DNA of 64,000 bases, from contig CABXCS010000003.1 in NCBI GenBank assembly GCA_902510755.1, forward strand, positions 1 through 64,000. Direction: 5' to 3'. The notes beneath the pieces were generated by a model that saw only the letters and a list, made by a program, of their open reading frames with translations, was not told the DNA's origin and did no database searches. Of this stretch, positions 36,677 to 46,247 are shown in pieces. This DNA comes from an uncultured Woeseiaceae bacterium. GTDB taxonomy: Bacteria; Pseudomonadota; Gammaproteobacteria; Steroidobacterales; Woeseiaceae. How positions within the stretch are numbered: the first letter of the stretch is position 1; each line of letters opens with the position of its first letter. The position numbers and the translations under genes were made by a program.

Positions 36677-38083
36677 TTACTTAATCTTTTTTTCAGGCAG
36701 AGTTATTTTTACAGTAAAATCTTTATCAGTTGTGATGGCTTTTATTTTGCCTTTATTAAGCTCAACAGCTTCTTTAGCAATTGCTAAACCTAAACCTGAT
36801 CCTTCCTCATTCTCAATATTTGCCTGAAAAGTTCTATGAAAAGGTTCAAAAATCTTTTCTGCGTCAGATTGATTTACACCAGCACCTTCGTCAGTTATTG
36901 AAATATCAATAGCTTGCTCTTTTTTACTTATCTTAAAAAGTATATGAGAGTTTTTTGGTCCATATTTCATAGCATTTCTTAGAATATTTTCTAATGCACT
37001 TTTAAGTTGGGACTCATATCCAAAAAAATTAATATTTGGTTCTGCTTCTAAATTGACTTCAATATTATGTGTTTTAATATTTTTGTATTCAAAATTGATA
37101 TTTTCTATTACTTCTTTTGCGAGCATAGTTAGATTAATCAATTTATCTGACTCTTTTTTTACATTACCTACAATCGAATACTCTAAGATACTGCCAATTA
37201 ATTTATTCAGGAGGTTAATTTCTTTTTTTATTCTCACATGTTCAATTTTTTCGGAGGTATCACGTTGTTGCACTATATCAAGAGACACTAACATTCTAGA
37301 TAGAGGCGAGCGAAGTTCATGTGAAATATTTCTGAGTAACTCTTCTGCTTGTGCTTTGTATTGAGAGAGTTTATTTGTCATCCTATTAATATCTCTAGCA
37401 AGACTTCCAATTTCATCTTTCCTGTTGCTTACTGAATCGGATACCTGAGTCAGAAAATTTCCTTCAGCTACTGAGCTTGCAGCCTCCCTAAAATGTTTAA
37501 TTGGCTTGGTGATGGCTCGTGATAGGAGGTAAGAAACTGCTAAACTTAATATGAGACAACAAAGCAATATGAATAGAAATAAATTATCATCAAAAGTACC
37601 TTGTATAGAACTATTTTTTGGGAAAAAGAATAACTTATATCTTTTATTATCAGGTCCAATCAAAAAAGGGACTGTATTTGCTGGTCTCAGATTGCTAGGC
37701 AAGGCTGGGGTTTGTCGAAATTCATTAGGTTTTTTTCTTTTAGATCTGTGATGAGGTAACTCAAAATGATTTTGCCAGTTAATAATTCTTCTAGGAATAT
37801 TTCTACCCAAAATATCTTTCCGCTCGTCATCCAAGAGAAAAATCCTCAATGGATATTGATCTCTATTGTCAATATTCTTTAGCCAAATTTTCAACCCCGA
37901 GTAACCTTGTGTATCGAGTACTTCACCCGCCCTGATGACTGTTTCATCTATTTCAAAGTTTGAATAAACTTCATCCATTCTTGTGTGGTAGAAATATCCA
38001 GCGAAAGCAGCAAATATCATTGTCGCAATAATAATTAACCAGAATGAGGCAAAGATTCGTATAAATAAGTTATTGATTTTCAT
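36677..38083 (-). CDS. CpxA-like sensor histidine kinase
   Basis: 468 residues. TM1 at about 11-31 and TM2 at about 167-188 enclose a basic periplasmic domain. Then come HAMP, the HisKA motif ISHELRSPLSR with the phospho-His, the N box ENILRNAMKYG, DEGAGV and GSGLGLAI. This order and the divergent CpxP-like gene point to an envelope-stress system like CpxA. It lies 13 bases after the regulator gene on the same transcript. The sensory domain may differ in ligand from E. coli CpxA. Confidence 0.88.
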   Translation of the reverse strand: MKINNLFIRIFASFWLIIIATMIFAAFAGYFYHTRMDEVYSNFEIDETVIRAGEVLDTQGYSGLKIWLKNIDNRDQYPLRIFLLDDERKDILGRNIPRRIINWQNHFELPHHRSKRKKPNEFRQTPALPSNLRPANTVPFLIGPDNKRYKLFFFPKNSSIQGTFDDNLFLFILLCCLILSLAVSYLLSRAITKPIKHFREAASSVAEGNFLTQVSDSVSNRKDEIGSLARDINRMTNKLSQYKAQAEELLRNISHELRSPLSRMLVSLDIVQQRDTSEKIEHVRIKKEINLLNKLIGSILEYSIVGNVKKESDKLINLTMLAKEVIENINFEYKNIKTHNIEVNLEAEPNINFFGYESQLKSALENILRNAMKYGPKNSHILFKISKKEQAIDISITDEGAGVNQSDAEKIFEPFHRTFQANIENEEGSGLGLAIAKEAVELNKGKIKAITTDKDFTVKITLPEKKIK

Positions 38084-38096
38084 AATATTCTTTTAT

Positions 38097-38798
38097 CTAA
38101 TCACCAATTAAGGCGTAACCGACACCTCTCTGACTGTAAATAATTTCTTTTTCCGCTCCAAGATTCTTTAATTTTGTTCTTATGTTACTTACGTGGGTGT
38201 CAATGCTTCTATCATAAGGAACAAATGATCTTCCGAGTGCGTGTTCACTCAACTCGTCTTTGTTTACTGTCTTACCAAGATTTGAAGCTAAGCATGAGAG
38301 TATTTCAAACTCTGTGCCAGTTAGTTTCAAAGGCAATTTATTATAAGCTGCTTTACGATTTTTAATTGAAATCTCAATTAATCCATAAGCAATATGATCC
38401 TTATTTATTAGTTGAGTTGAACGTCTCAATATAGCTTTTATTCTTGCCAGTAATTCCTGTGAATTAAATGGCTTTGGTAAATAATCATCTGCACCCAATT
38501 CAAGACCAAGAATACGATCATTTTCTTCGCCACTCGCCGTAAGCATTATTACTGGTATCCAATTGTCTTTTCTAATTTCTTTGAGCGTAGTTAGCCCTGA
38601 AATACCCGGTAGCATTATATCTAAGATTAGTAAATCATAATTATGATTTGGATTATTCATTTTTAGTAATTCGATTGCTTCTTCACCACTATGCAATATT
38701 TTAATATTGAGATGATTATGCTCGAGAAAGTCACTTAACAATACACATAATTCTTGATCATCATCAACTAAAAGTATATTTTTCTTATCATTTATCAT
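38097..38798 (-). CDS. CpxR/OmpR-family response regulator
   Basis: About 233 residues from the ATG at 38798; an upstream ATG at 38819 adds seven. The receiver opens ILLVDDDQELCVLL, the phospho-accepting Asp is in LLILDIMLPG, and Lys in PKPFNSQEL. The C-terminal winged helix ends SQRGVGYALIG, as in OmpR-type proteins. It is the partner of the adjacent kinase and likely controls the divergent CpxP/Spy-like gene and its own operon. Confidence 0.92.
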   Translation of the reverse strand: MINDKKNILLVDDDQELCVLLSDFLEHNHLNIKILHSGEEAIELLKMNNPNHNYDLLILDIMLPGISGLTTLKEIRKDNWIPVIMLTASGEENDRILGLELGADDYLPKPFNSQELLARIKAILRRSTQLINKDHIAYGLIEISIKNRKAAYNKLPLKLTGTEFEILSCLASNLGKTVNKDELSEHALGRSFVPYDRSIDTHVSNIRTKLKNLGAEKEIIYSQRGVGYALIGD

Positions 38799-38924
38799 AG
38801 TAGCTTTCTGTCCAAACATAGAGTTTCATTATATTTTTACATGTTCCGAAGATTAGTATGTAAATATTTAACAATTCTTGACAATAATCCAATTTTCTTA
38901 ACACAACTCTAATAAGTTTGTATA

Positions 38925-38940
38925 TAACATGTATATGTTA
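38925..38940. promoter_or_regulatory. Inverted repeat upstream of CpxP-like gene
   Basis: TAACAT and ATGTTA flank GTAT, a perfect six-base inverted repeat 28 bases before the ATG of the CpxP/Spy-like gene, in the divergent promoter region. It may be an operator or simply part of the AT-rich promoter; it does not match the GTAAA-N5-GTAAA CpxR box. Confidence 0.35.
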
Positions 38941-38968
38941 ATAATATTTAATTAGAGAGGTCTATATT

Positions 38969-39475
38969 ATGTATAAATGTTGGGTTATTTTGATATTTTC
39001 AACAACTATGTTCGCAAATAATGCATTCTCAGATAATCAATTTTATGAAAAACAATTATCTGATTTTAAAAAAATGGATGATCGCAAGTTAAGAAAAATG
39101 GAAAAATATTTTGATTTAGATGCAGATCAAAAAATAGCGATCAAATCTATTATGGAAGATTCGTTCATAGCAATGAAGGAAAGTAAGAGCAGTATGAAAA
39201 AAAGTAAAGACGCATTAATGAATTTAGATCCAAATAATAAAAACTTTAAAGATGAACTGTTAAATCTATCCAATAAAATATCTGGTCTAGTAAGAGAGCA
39301 GACTATTTTACAAGGGGAAATTAAATATAAAATCAATAATCAGTTAAATGATAATCAGAAGGAGTTGGCAAAAGCATTTTCAAGAATTGAAAAAAGGAAT
39401 TATGAGAAAGATATTAAATGGAAGGAGAGGGGCAGGCCCAAAAACACAGAAAAGAAAAGAAAACATTTGATGTAG
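38969..39475 (+). CDS. CpxP/Spy-like periplasmic protein
   Basis: 168 residues with a signal peptide ending NAFSD. The mature part is helical and charged, with two LTxxQ-like segments (LDADQKIAIKSIM and LNDNQKELAKAF), as in CpxP/Spy/CnrX proteins. Spy and CpxP bind misfolded periplasmic proteins, and CpxP represses CpxA. It is divergent from the Cpx-like regulator genes, the standard arrangement. AGAGAGG precedes the ATG. A strong hairpin follows. Confidence 0.75.
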   Translation: MYKCWVILIFSTTMFANNAFSDNQFYEKQLSDFKKMDDRKLRKMEKYFDLDADQKIAIKSIMEDSFIAMKESKSSMKKSKDALMNLDPNNKNFKDELLNLSNKISGLVREQTILQGEIKYKINNQLNDNQKELAKAFSRIEKRNYEKDIKWKERGRPKNTEKKRKHLM

Positions 39476-39504
39476 AAAATCGAAACAATTTTTTTATTTT
39501 TATT

Positions 39505-39535
39505 AAAAACGATCATTCATTGATCGTTTTTTTTA
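39505..39535 (+). terminator. Rho-independent terminator
   Basis: AAAACGATCA (39506-39515) pairs perfectly with TGATCGTTTT (39521-39530) over a five-base loop, followed by a run of T. It closes the CpxP-like gene and isolates the downstream operon. Confidence 0.85.
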
Positions 39536-39667
39536 TTCGTAATTAATTGTATGTAAGTATATTTTGCACTTAATTATTCCTTAAAATAAAGCTATATTAA
39601 GATTCTGAGTTTTCAAAAATAAATTGAAAAGTTGTAATAAGAGACTAGATAATCATAGGAGTTAAGT

Positions 39668-40276
39668 ATGTATTCAATAAAATCACTTCGAAGACGCTAT
39701 TATATTGGGTTTATTTTGATTTATATACTTCAGGGTTGTGGTATTACATATAGCGGTATGTCAGGTTCATCAGGCGGTATGTCAGGTTCATCAGGTTCTG
39801 TTCGTGGTATGAGTGGCAGAGGAATGTCAGGCGGAGCTGACGGAGTAAATGGTGGATCCAGTGAAACAAATGCTGAAAAACAAGCCAGACTCGAGGGAGA
39901 GCTGGAGAGATCCGTAGGTGGTTTAGATGAAGTATTGGGTCAAGAGCAACGCGAAATAGAATCAGTAGGAAGAAATACAGAAGGTTTTGGTGGTAATTCA
40001 AGTAATAGAAGTGGAGTTGGTCTGGGTGGGCAATCAACAGGGGGAAGACAGAGAGGAATAGAAGGAAGCTCATCGACTATGAATCTACCTGCTAATGCAG
40101 CATCAGTAGAAGAGCTCAGTCAGGAGGAGATAGATGAAAGAACGCCAGATGATATTCCTGATTTGGTAAGTGAAGACATTGTAGCTAAACAACTCCGCGA
40201 AGCTGCATTAACCGAAAATGATCCACAATTAAGAGAACGTTTATGGGATGAATATAGGAATTATAATCGTCTATAA
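39668..40276 (+). CDS. Gly/Ser/Met-rich lipoprotein, first gene of envelope operon
   Basis: 202 residues. Lipobox LQGC (Cys24). The next 50 or so residues are low-complexity GMSGSSG and similar repeats, from a perfect 21-bp duplication and degenerate copies. After a charged stretch of about 50 residues comes another Gly/Ser segment, then a helical C terminus rich in Glu/Asp and ending EYRNYNRL. AGGAG precedes the ATG. It starts a nine-gene run. I do not recognise the family; it may be an outer-membrane-anchored, flexible tether. Confidence 0.65.
   Translation: MYSIKSLRRRYYIGFILIYILQGCGITYSGMSGSSGGMSGSSGSVRGMSGRGMSGGADGVNGGSSETNAEKQARLEGELERSVGGLDEVLGQEQREIESVGRNTEGFGGNSSNRSGVGLGGQSTGGRQRGIEGSSSTMNLPANAASVEELSQEEIDERTPDDIPDLVSEDIVAKQLREAALTENDPQLRERLWDEYRNYNRL
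39754..39795 (+). repeat. Perfect 21-bp tandem repeat, two copies
   Basis: Two adjacent identical 21-bp units, the second beginning at 39775. They encode GMSGSSG twice in frame in the lipoprotein. Further degenerate GMSG copies follow to about 39835. Length changes by whole units would keep the reading frame. Confidence 0.85.
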
Positions 40277-40299
40277 AACTTATAGACAAAATCTTCTCT

Positions 40300-41541
40300 A
40301 TGATTATTAATTTCAGACAAACTTTAATTTCAATGCTTATCTTGAGCTTTACTGCATCATGTACAGTTTCTGAGATAATTGATGCAGAAAGAACTGCACT
40401 TGATATTGCGAGCCTTAATATCTCTGAAAATTTACTGCTAGATATTGGTATTATTAGGTTTGAAGGTGGTGTTCCAGAAGATAATGATGCCGATAAGACT
40501 GGTATTTATCAAGAAATAAGAGAAGCTGAATCTCGTTATTTTCCGTATCACATAAAAACAACTCTTGAAAAAACGGGCTATTGGGGCTCAGTAAGGGTTA
40601 TTCCTTCAAAGACGGTTATTACTGATGTTATTGTGACAGGGAGAGTGCTTCGATCAGATGGAGAAAATGTATCTATAAGAATTAAAGCAAAAGATTCATC
40701 GGGTCAAGAATGGTTTGAGAGAGATTACACAACACAAACAGGGTTAAGGTCCTATTCTGAGAACAGGGATAGAGCAATCGATCCATATCAGAAAGTTTTT
40801 AATGACTTTGCAAATGATTTAAGACTTTATGCCGCATCTCTTCATAGCTCTGTCAATAAAAGAATTCAGCAAACATCTGAGTTGTTATTCTTCGCCGATA
40901 TGATCCCTACAGTATATGGCCCTTATCTAAATAACGATGAAGGTTCTATTGAACTTCTTAGGCTACCCCCTGAAAATGACCCTATGGTAAAGCGACTTCG
41001 TGGAATAAGAGAGCGTGATCGCTCAGTAATTGATTCAATAAACGAGCATTACGCGAATTATTATTATGGAATAGCATTACCCTATGAGGGGTGGAGAAAA
41101 AAAGCACGTGAAAATCAGATTAATATTCGTGATACAAAACGTGCTGCTACAGTCAGAGCTTTAATAGGTGTTGCAGTAACAGCTGGATCAATAAATATGG
41201 ATACAAGTGATACCAGTCGCTCTAGACGAAATATTAAAAGAGCCACACAAAGTGTTGGTATTGATAGAGGTATAAGAACAATTATAGATGCTTGGCAGTT
41301 AAGACAGTCAACGAATTCATATCGCACTCAAATAGGTGAGCTTTCTGAGTCATTTATCGCAGAAGCCGCACCTCTGACTATTGAGGTTGAAGGCCAATCA
41401 AGACGTTTAGTTGGTACCGCAGAATCACAATATGAAGGCTGGCGGAAGCTGCTGAAAGAGATAAATGATCTTGAAACTGCAATTCCTGATTCGCAATATA
41501 TAGATACTACCACCAGTACTGGCAACAATAGCTTGAATTAA
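40300..41541 (+). CDS. Lipoprotein of the FHA/VWA envelope operon
   Basis: 413 residues with lipobox TASC (Cys21). The mature part begins TVSEIIDAERTALDIASLNISENLLLDIGIIRFEGG. A beta-rich region then follows (TDVIVTGRVL, VSIRIKAKDSSG), and then a long helical, Arg/Glu-rich half with YEGWRKKARENQ and a second YEGWRKLLKE. No enzymatic motif is seen. It lies 23 bases after the Gly-rich lipoprotein and five before the kinase gene. Possibly an outer-membrane structural partner; function unknown. Confidence 0.7.
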   Translation: MIINFRQTLISMLILSFTASCTVSEIIDAERTALDIASLNISENLLLDIGIIRFEGGVPEDNDADKTGIYQEIREAESRYFPYHIKTTLEKTGYWGSVRVIPSKTVITDVIVTGRVLRSDGENVSIRIKAKDSSGQEWFERDYTTQTGLRSYSENRDRAIDPYQKVFNDFANDLRLYAASLHSSVNKRIQQTSELLFFADMIPTVYGPYLNNDEGSIELLRLPPENDPMVKRLRGIRERDRSVIDSINEHYANYYYGIALPYEGWRKKARENQINIRDTKRAATVRALIGVAVTAGSINMDTSDTSRSRRNIKRATQSVGIDRGIRTIIDAWQLRQSTNSYRTQIGELSESFIAEAAPLTIEVEGQSRRLVGTAESQYEGWRKLLKEINDLETAIPDSQYIDTTTSTGNNSLN

Positions 41542-41546
41542 TTCCG

Positions 41547-43787
41547 GTGATTGTTTTACAAAAAGATTTAATTCTAAAAAACCGATACAAGTTAGTAAAA
41601 TCTCTTGGTCAGGGTGGCCTATCTTCTGTTTGGTTGGCTGAAGATATCAAATTAGAGATATTAGTTGCCTTGAAGTTTCTAAATGAAAGTTTAATAAATG
41701 ATATAAATCATATTAAAAATTTTAGTAATGAGTGGAAAATTGCACATAATTTAATTCACCCAAATATCATAAAAGTTTATGAATATCATGCTGATACAAC
41801 CACTCCTTTTTATGCTATGCAGTACATAGACGGATATGAAATATCAATATTATCTAAGGACGAGTTACAAAATATCATACGACCATTTCTCTCGATTGTT
41901 GGTGCTGTGGAGTATCTTCATGAAAAAGAAATCTATCATGGTGATATTAAAATAAATAATATTTTATTAGATAAAAAAGGCCAACCATTCTTAATTGATT
42001 TTGGGAACTCAAATAATCTTCTAGACCAAAAAACAAATCAGAACAAACCTAGCACTGATATTAAGAAATGTATATCAAGAGATATTTATTCTTTAGGCAT
42101 TTTGTTATACGAAATTATTCATGGCTTACCATTAGAGGATGATAAGAATTCAGCGTTAATCTTTGATTCAGGAATAAGTAGTGAGCTGAAAAATCTGATT
42201 ACGGAAATGGCTAGTAATACACTAGATGGGGCATTTCAAGTCAAAGACATTCAGAGTAAGTTTGTTGAGCTTGGTTATAAACCAGGCACCGCTGTAATTC
42301 CTTTTATAGAAAATGATGAAAGTATTGATATAGAAACAATCAGTATTGATGACAAAGACCTGCATGATAATCAAGTCAACAAATCAAAAGACGGTATCTC
42401 ACTGAAGAAATTTTTAATAAGTCTAATCTTTATTGGATGTTTATTCTTATTTGTAATATTTGTATTGCCAGAGCTGGTAAAATCGAACACTTCTCCAGTT
42501 AAGATTGATACTTTGAGCACAAGCTCATCGATTGAAGAAGAATCAGAGGATATTGAATCATTGTTACAAGAGAGAATTAGGGCTGATGAAGCACTTGCAA
42601 CTTTCCTTTCAAAATTAAGCTATTCAAAAAATAATGGCATAGAAAAATGGGGAGGAAACGCCTATAAATCTATCAATAATATTTACCAGGAAGGTGATAA
42701 TTTCTACTTACAAGCAATTTATAAAGAAGCTACTGATAACTATCAATTAGCATCATTAGAGTTAGATAAACTATCAAATCAGATTGATCAGATATTGGAA
42801 AATAATATTAACAAAGGATTAACTGCGTTGAAGATTGATAACTTTAATGATGCAATAAAATATTTTGATATTGTTGTTTCTATTGAGCCTAAAAATGATT
42901 CTTATAAAGATTATTACCAAAGAGCTTTAAATCTCGAGGAGCTATTGAACTTAAGTGCTCAGGGAAGGGTATTCGAAGAGGAATTAGAATTTGAATCGGC
43001 TAGAGATACCTATCAATTAGCTTTAAAACTAGATGGTAGTTATGAGCCAATTTTATCATTACTAGAGAATCTTGAAGAGAAAATTAAACGCAGAGATTTT
43101 GAGAATAATATGTCGGAGGGGTTTGTTGCTCTTAAAAGAAATAATTTTGCATCTGCTAGGGCTTTGTTTGAGAAAGCCAGTGAAATGAACCCTGACACTA
43201 AAGAGCCGCATGATGCAATATTGCAGTTAATTGAAAAAGAAAAAGATCAAAAGATTTCTAAATTAGAGAAGCAAGGGCGCAACCAAGAAGAGCAGGAGTT
43301 ATGGGAGCTTGCAATCATTTCATATCAAGAACTCTTAAAGCTTGACCATGATTTGCTGTTTGCCAAAGAAGGGTTGGAAAAATCAGTTGAGCGTGAATTA
43401 CTTCATAGGGATATCCAAAAGTATATTGATGACTTTGATCTCCTGACTGAACCTGGGATGATCAAAAAAGCAACAGAACGTTTGCTTGTCGCAGTAAAAT
43501 ATGAACAAAAGCCTCGTTTAAAAGCACAAACCATGGAACTTAAACGTCTTTTGAAGCTTGCAAATACACCTGTGCCTATATCGCTTGTATCGGATAACCT
43601 TACTGATGTTACACTTTTTAGGATCGGTAAATTAAAAAGATTCAATAATAAAAAGATAATTATATTGCCAGGGAAATATGTTGCTGTAGGTATAAGGAAT
43701 GGGTATCGAGATGTACGTGTCGAATTCAAAGTTATTCCTGAACAATTTCTGAAACCAATTGAAGTGATGTGTAAGGAAGAGATTTGA
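41547..43787 (+). CDS. Transmembrane Ser/Thr kinase-like protein with TPR-like repeats
   Basis: 746 residues from a GTG. The N-terminal kinase domain has GQGGLSSVW (about 21-29), Lys43 in VALKFL, HGDIKINN with Asp133 and Asn138, and DFG at 151. The usual HRD Arg is Gly and no APE motif is visible before RDIYSLG, so activity needs testing. TM helix at about 288-309. The periplasmic part carries helical, TPR-like repeats (for example ALKIDNFNDAIKYFDIVVSIEPKND). Its stop overlaps the next start (TTGA). Confidence 0.85.
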   Translation: MIVLQKDLILKNRYKLVKSLGQGGLSSVWLAEDIKLEILVALKFLNESLINDINHIKNFSNEWKIAHNLIHPNIIKVYEYHADTTTPFYAMQYIDGYEISILSKDELQNIIRPFLSIVGAVEYLHEKEIYHGDIKINNILLDKKGQPFLIDFGNSNNLLDQKTNQNKPSTDIKKCISRDIYSLGILLYEIIHGLPLEDDKNSALIFDSGISSELKNLITEMASNTLDGAFQVKDIQSKFVELGYKPGTAVIPFIENDESIDIETISIDDKDLHDNQVNKSKDGISLKKFLISLIFIGCLFLFVIFVLPELVKSNTSPVKIDTLSTSSSIEEESEDIESLLQERIRADEALATFLSKLSYSKNNGIEKWGGNAYKSINNIYQEGDNFYLQAIYKEATDNYQLASLELDKLSNQIDQILENNINKGLTALKIDNFNDAIKYFDIVVSIEPKNDSYKDYYQRALNLEELLNLSAQGRVFEEELEFESARDTYQLALKLDGSYEPILSLLENLEEKIKRRDFENNMSEGFVALKRNNFASARALFEKASEMNPDTKEPHDAILQLIEKEKDQKISKLEKQGRNQEEQELWELAIISYQELLKLDHDLLFAKEGLEKSVERELLHRDIQKYIDDFDLLTEPGMIKKATERLLVAVKYEQKPRLKAQTMELKRLLKLANTPVPISLVSDNLTDVTLFRIGKLKRFNNKKIIILPGKYVAVGIRNGYRDVRVEFKVIPEQFLKPIEVMCKEEI

Positions 43788-46201
43788 TTATTTCTCAGAT
43801 AATTCTTAGGCAGAAAGGAAAAGAGGCGCACCCTCTTGTTATTCATAAACCAGTTCAATTAGGGACAAGTCAAAATTGTGATATAAAAATTGAAGGACCA
43901 GGGAATTCTATTTTTGCTGAATTTCTGGTTACTGATCAAGAATTAGTGATAAGAAATATTGGCAATAGTAAAGTAATTTATATTAATGGTGATATTTTGC
44001 TTGATCACATGATACTTAAGGTTGGTGATCAAATTGAAATCTTTGGATCAACCATTGATATTGATTGTAAAAATGATGAAATAGTTTTAAGCCTTGATAT
44101 TGAGGGAAGCACTTATATTACAAAGCCCCCAATATTTGAGGATTCAGTGGAAGTGATTCAGGCTCAGAAATATAAAAAAAACGTTTCTGTTAATAAAATA
44201 GATAATGTTTCATTCTCAAATCAGAAATGGAAATATCTAGTGGGTTCCTTCATATTTCTTCTAATAAGTTTAGCTTATTTCATTTTTAATTCTTACTCAG
44301 TGAAATTCAATGTAATCCCATCAGATATTGATAATTTATCTATTAAAGGTGGTTGGTTTAAAATAGCCTTAGGTGATCGCGTTCTAATGAAAGAAGGTTC
44401 GTATTTTTTAAACATTGAGAAAGAAGGTTACTATCCAATTAACCAGAGTTTTGTGGTTGGTGAAAATCAAGACTTAAATATTACTGTGAACTTAAAAGAA
44501 TTACCTGGTTTGATCAGTATTTACAGTCAGTTAGAAGGAAGTAGCACTATAACCCTGGCTGATTCGGTGGCAATTAATTCATTAATTGAATCCAAAAAGA
44601 TGGAGCCAGGTCAATATTTATTGACTATTGAGTCAGAGAGATTCTTGCCATTTGAAGATACTATTCAAGTTATTGGTAAAAATATTCAGCAGCATATTTA
44701 TGTAGATCTAATTCCAAAATGGGCAAAAATATCGATTGATTCGATCCCTTCAGGTGCGACGGTTATAAATGATAGTACTGAAATTGGCTATACGCCCACT
44801 GATATAGAATTGATAGAGGGTAATCATGAACTCTCTATTATGAAAGACGGCTTCAAAACTCAGGATCTCAATATTTCCGTTACAGCGAATTCAGCGCAAA
44901 AACTTGAGCGAATTATTCTTGCACCAGCCAATGCTCAATTGTCTGTAGATACGATCCCACAAGGAGCGAATATAAAAGTTAATAATCGTTATAGAGGGCA
45001 AACGCCCATGATCTTATCGTTATTACCAGATGAGGAATATATTATAGAGTTTTCAATAAGTGGCTTTAATTCTCAGCAAAGAAAGGTCCGCTTAGGACAG
45101 GCACAAAATGAAGCGATTAAAATCGATTTAGCTGCAAGACTAGGTAATGTGATTATCTCTGTAGAGCCAAAAGATGCTGAAATTTATATTAATAATCAAA
45201 AACAGGGCAGTGGATTTTTAGATATTAATCTGCCCACCACTAATCATGAGTTAACTATCAAAAGAGAGGGATTCGGCTCTTACAAGCGTAAAATCCTCCC
45301 TCGACTAAATTATCCTCAAAAAATAAATATCTCACTTTTGAGTGATGAAGAAATAAGATTGAGTAACCTTGAGTATCAAATTACAAATTCTCAAGGGCAG
45401 GTTATGAAGAGAATCGAGCCAGGGATATTTACAATGGGCGCCTCACGACGAGAAATGGGCAGGCGAGCTAACGAAGTAATACAAAGCATCCAGTTAACTA
45501 AACCATTTTATATTGGTGTAAAAGAAGTGACAAATAAGGAATTCTCAAGGTTTCGTGCACTTGATAGTTCTATTTCTGATATCCATCCCTCATTATTAGC
45601 AGATAATAACCCCGTGGTTTCAATCGATTGGTCAGATGCAGTTGAATATTGTAATTGGTTGAGTTCAATTGAAGGTTTGGATCCTGTTTATACCAAACGT
45701 TTTGAGAAATGGGAAAAAATCAAACCTATGCCTAATGGATATCGTTTGCCTACTGAAGCAGAATGGGCTTGGGCTATTCGATATGAAGCAAAGAAAAGTA
45801 CCACAGCTTTTCCATGGGGAAATAGACTTCCTCCGCGACGAAATTTTGGAAACTTTGCTGATGTAGCTGCTAAAAATATTACTTTGAATATTATCTCTAA
45901 TTATAATGATGGTTATGCATCGACATCACCAGTAGGTACTTTCAAACCTAATTCTCTTGGAATTTATGATGGAAGTGGTAATGTTTCTGAGTGGATCAGT
46001 GATTATTATTCAATTGCGACACCGGGACTCAGCCAAGTCTCTGTGGATCCAGATGGTCCTGATTATGGAAATAATTATGTGATAAGAGGATCAAGCTGGC
46101 GGCATGCTAATATAACTAACTTAAGAGGAAGTTATAGGGATTTTGGGAGTAGTGGGAAGATTGATGTTGGATTTAGGTTGGCAAGGAATAGTAGTGATTG
46201 A
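43784..46201 (+). CDS. FHA-like / TM / PEGA / FGE-like fusion protein
   Basis: 805 residues from a TTG with AAGGAAGAG upstream. Residues about 1-95 form an FHA-like sandwich that lacks the SxxH phospho-site. A TM helix at about 150-168 follows. Then come PEGA-type beta repeats (about 172-240, 312-380, 383-455, 460-530, with IPSGATV, IPQGANIKV, PKDAEIYI). The end is an FGE-sulfatase fold (about 555-803: PVVSIDWSDAVEYCNWL, RLPTEAEWAWAIR, GNVSEWISD). Unlike the lipoprotein at 32293, its RGSSWRH segment has no catalytic Cys, so a structural or binding role is likelier. Confidence 0.85.
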   Translation: MIISQIILRQKGKEAHPLVIHKPVQLGTSQNCDIKIEGPGNSIFAEFLVTDQELVIRNIGNSKVIYINGDILLDHMILKVGDQIEIFGSTIDIDCKNDEIVLSLDIEGSTYITKPPIFEDSVEVIQAQKYKKNVSVNKIDNVSFSNQKWKYLVGSFIFLLISLAYFIFNSYSVKFNVIPSDIDNLSIKGGWFKIALGDRVLMKEGSYFLNIEKEGYYPINQSFVVGENQDLNITVNLKELPGLISIYSQLEGSSTITLADSVAINSLIESKKMEPGQYLLTIESERFLPFEDTIQVIGKNIQQHIYVDLIPKWAKISIDSIPSGATVINDSTEIGYTPTDIELIEGNHELSIMKDGFKTQDLNISVTANSAQKLERIILAPANAQLSVDTIPQGANIKVNNRYRGQTPMILSLLPDEEYIIEFSISGFNSQQRKVRLGQAQNEAIKIDLAARLGNVIISVEPKDAEIYINNQKQGSGFLDINLPTTNHELTIKREGFGSYKRKILPRLNYPQKINISLLSDEEIRLSNLEYQITNSQGQVMKRIEPGIFTMGASRREMGRRANEVIQSIQLTKPFYIGVKEVTNKEFSRFRALDSSISDIHPSLLADNNPVVSIDWSDAVEYCNWLSSIEGLDPVYTKRFEKWEKIKPMPNGYRLPTEAEWAWAIRYEAKKSTTAFPWGNRLPPRRNFGNFADVAAKNITLNIISNYNDGYASTSPVGTFKPNSLGIYDGSGNVSEWISDYYSIATPGLSQVSVDPDGPDYGNNYVIRGSSWRHANITNLRGSYRDFGSSGKIDVGFRLARNSSD

Positions 46202-46247
46202 TATTCGAATGATAAAAGTATAGATGTTATATTGAATTGAGGGTTAA

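Noticed and set aside
38836-38864. TTTACAT...ATGTAAA inverted repeat as a CpxR box
   Set aside because: The arms face each other with 15 bases between; CpxR boxes are direct GTAAA repeats with five bases between.
39754-39795. CRISPR-like short repeats
   Set aside because: The units are adjacent with no spacers, and they encode protein in frame.
39744-40073. 109-codon minus-strand ORF
   Set aside because: An antisense shadow of the low-complexity lipoprotein gene; its composition follows the repeat.
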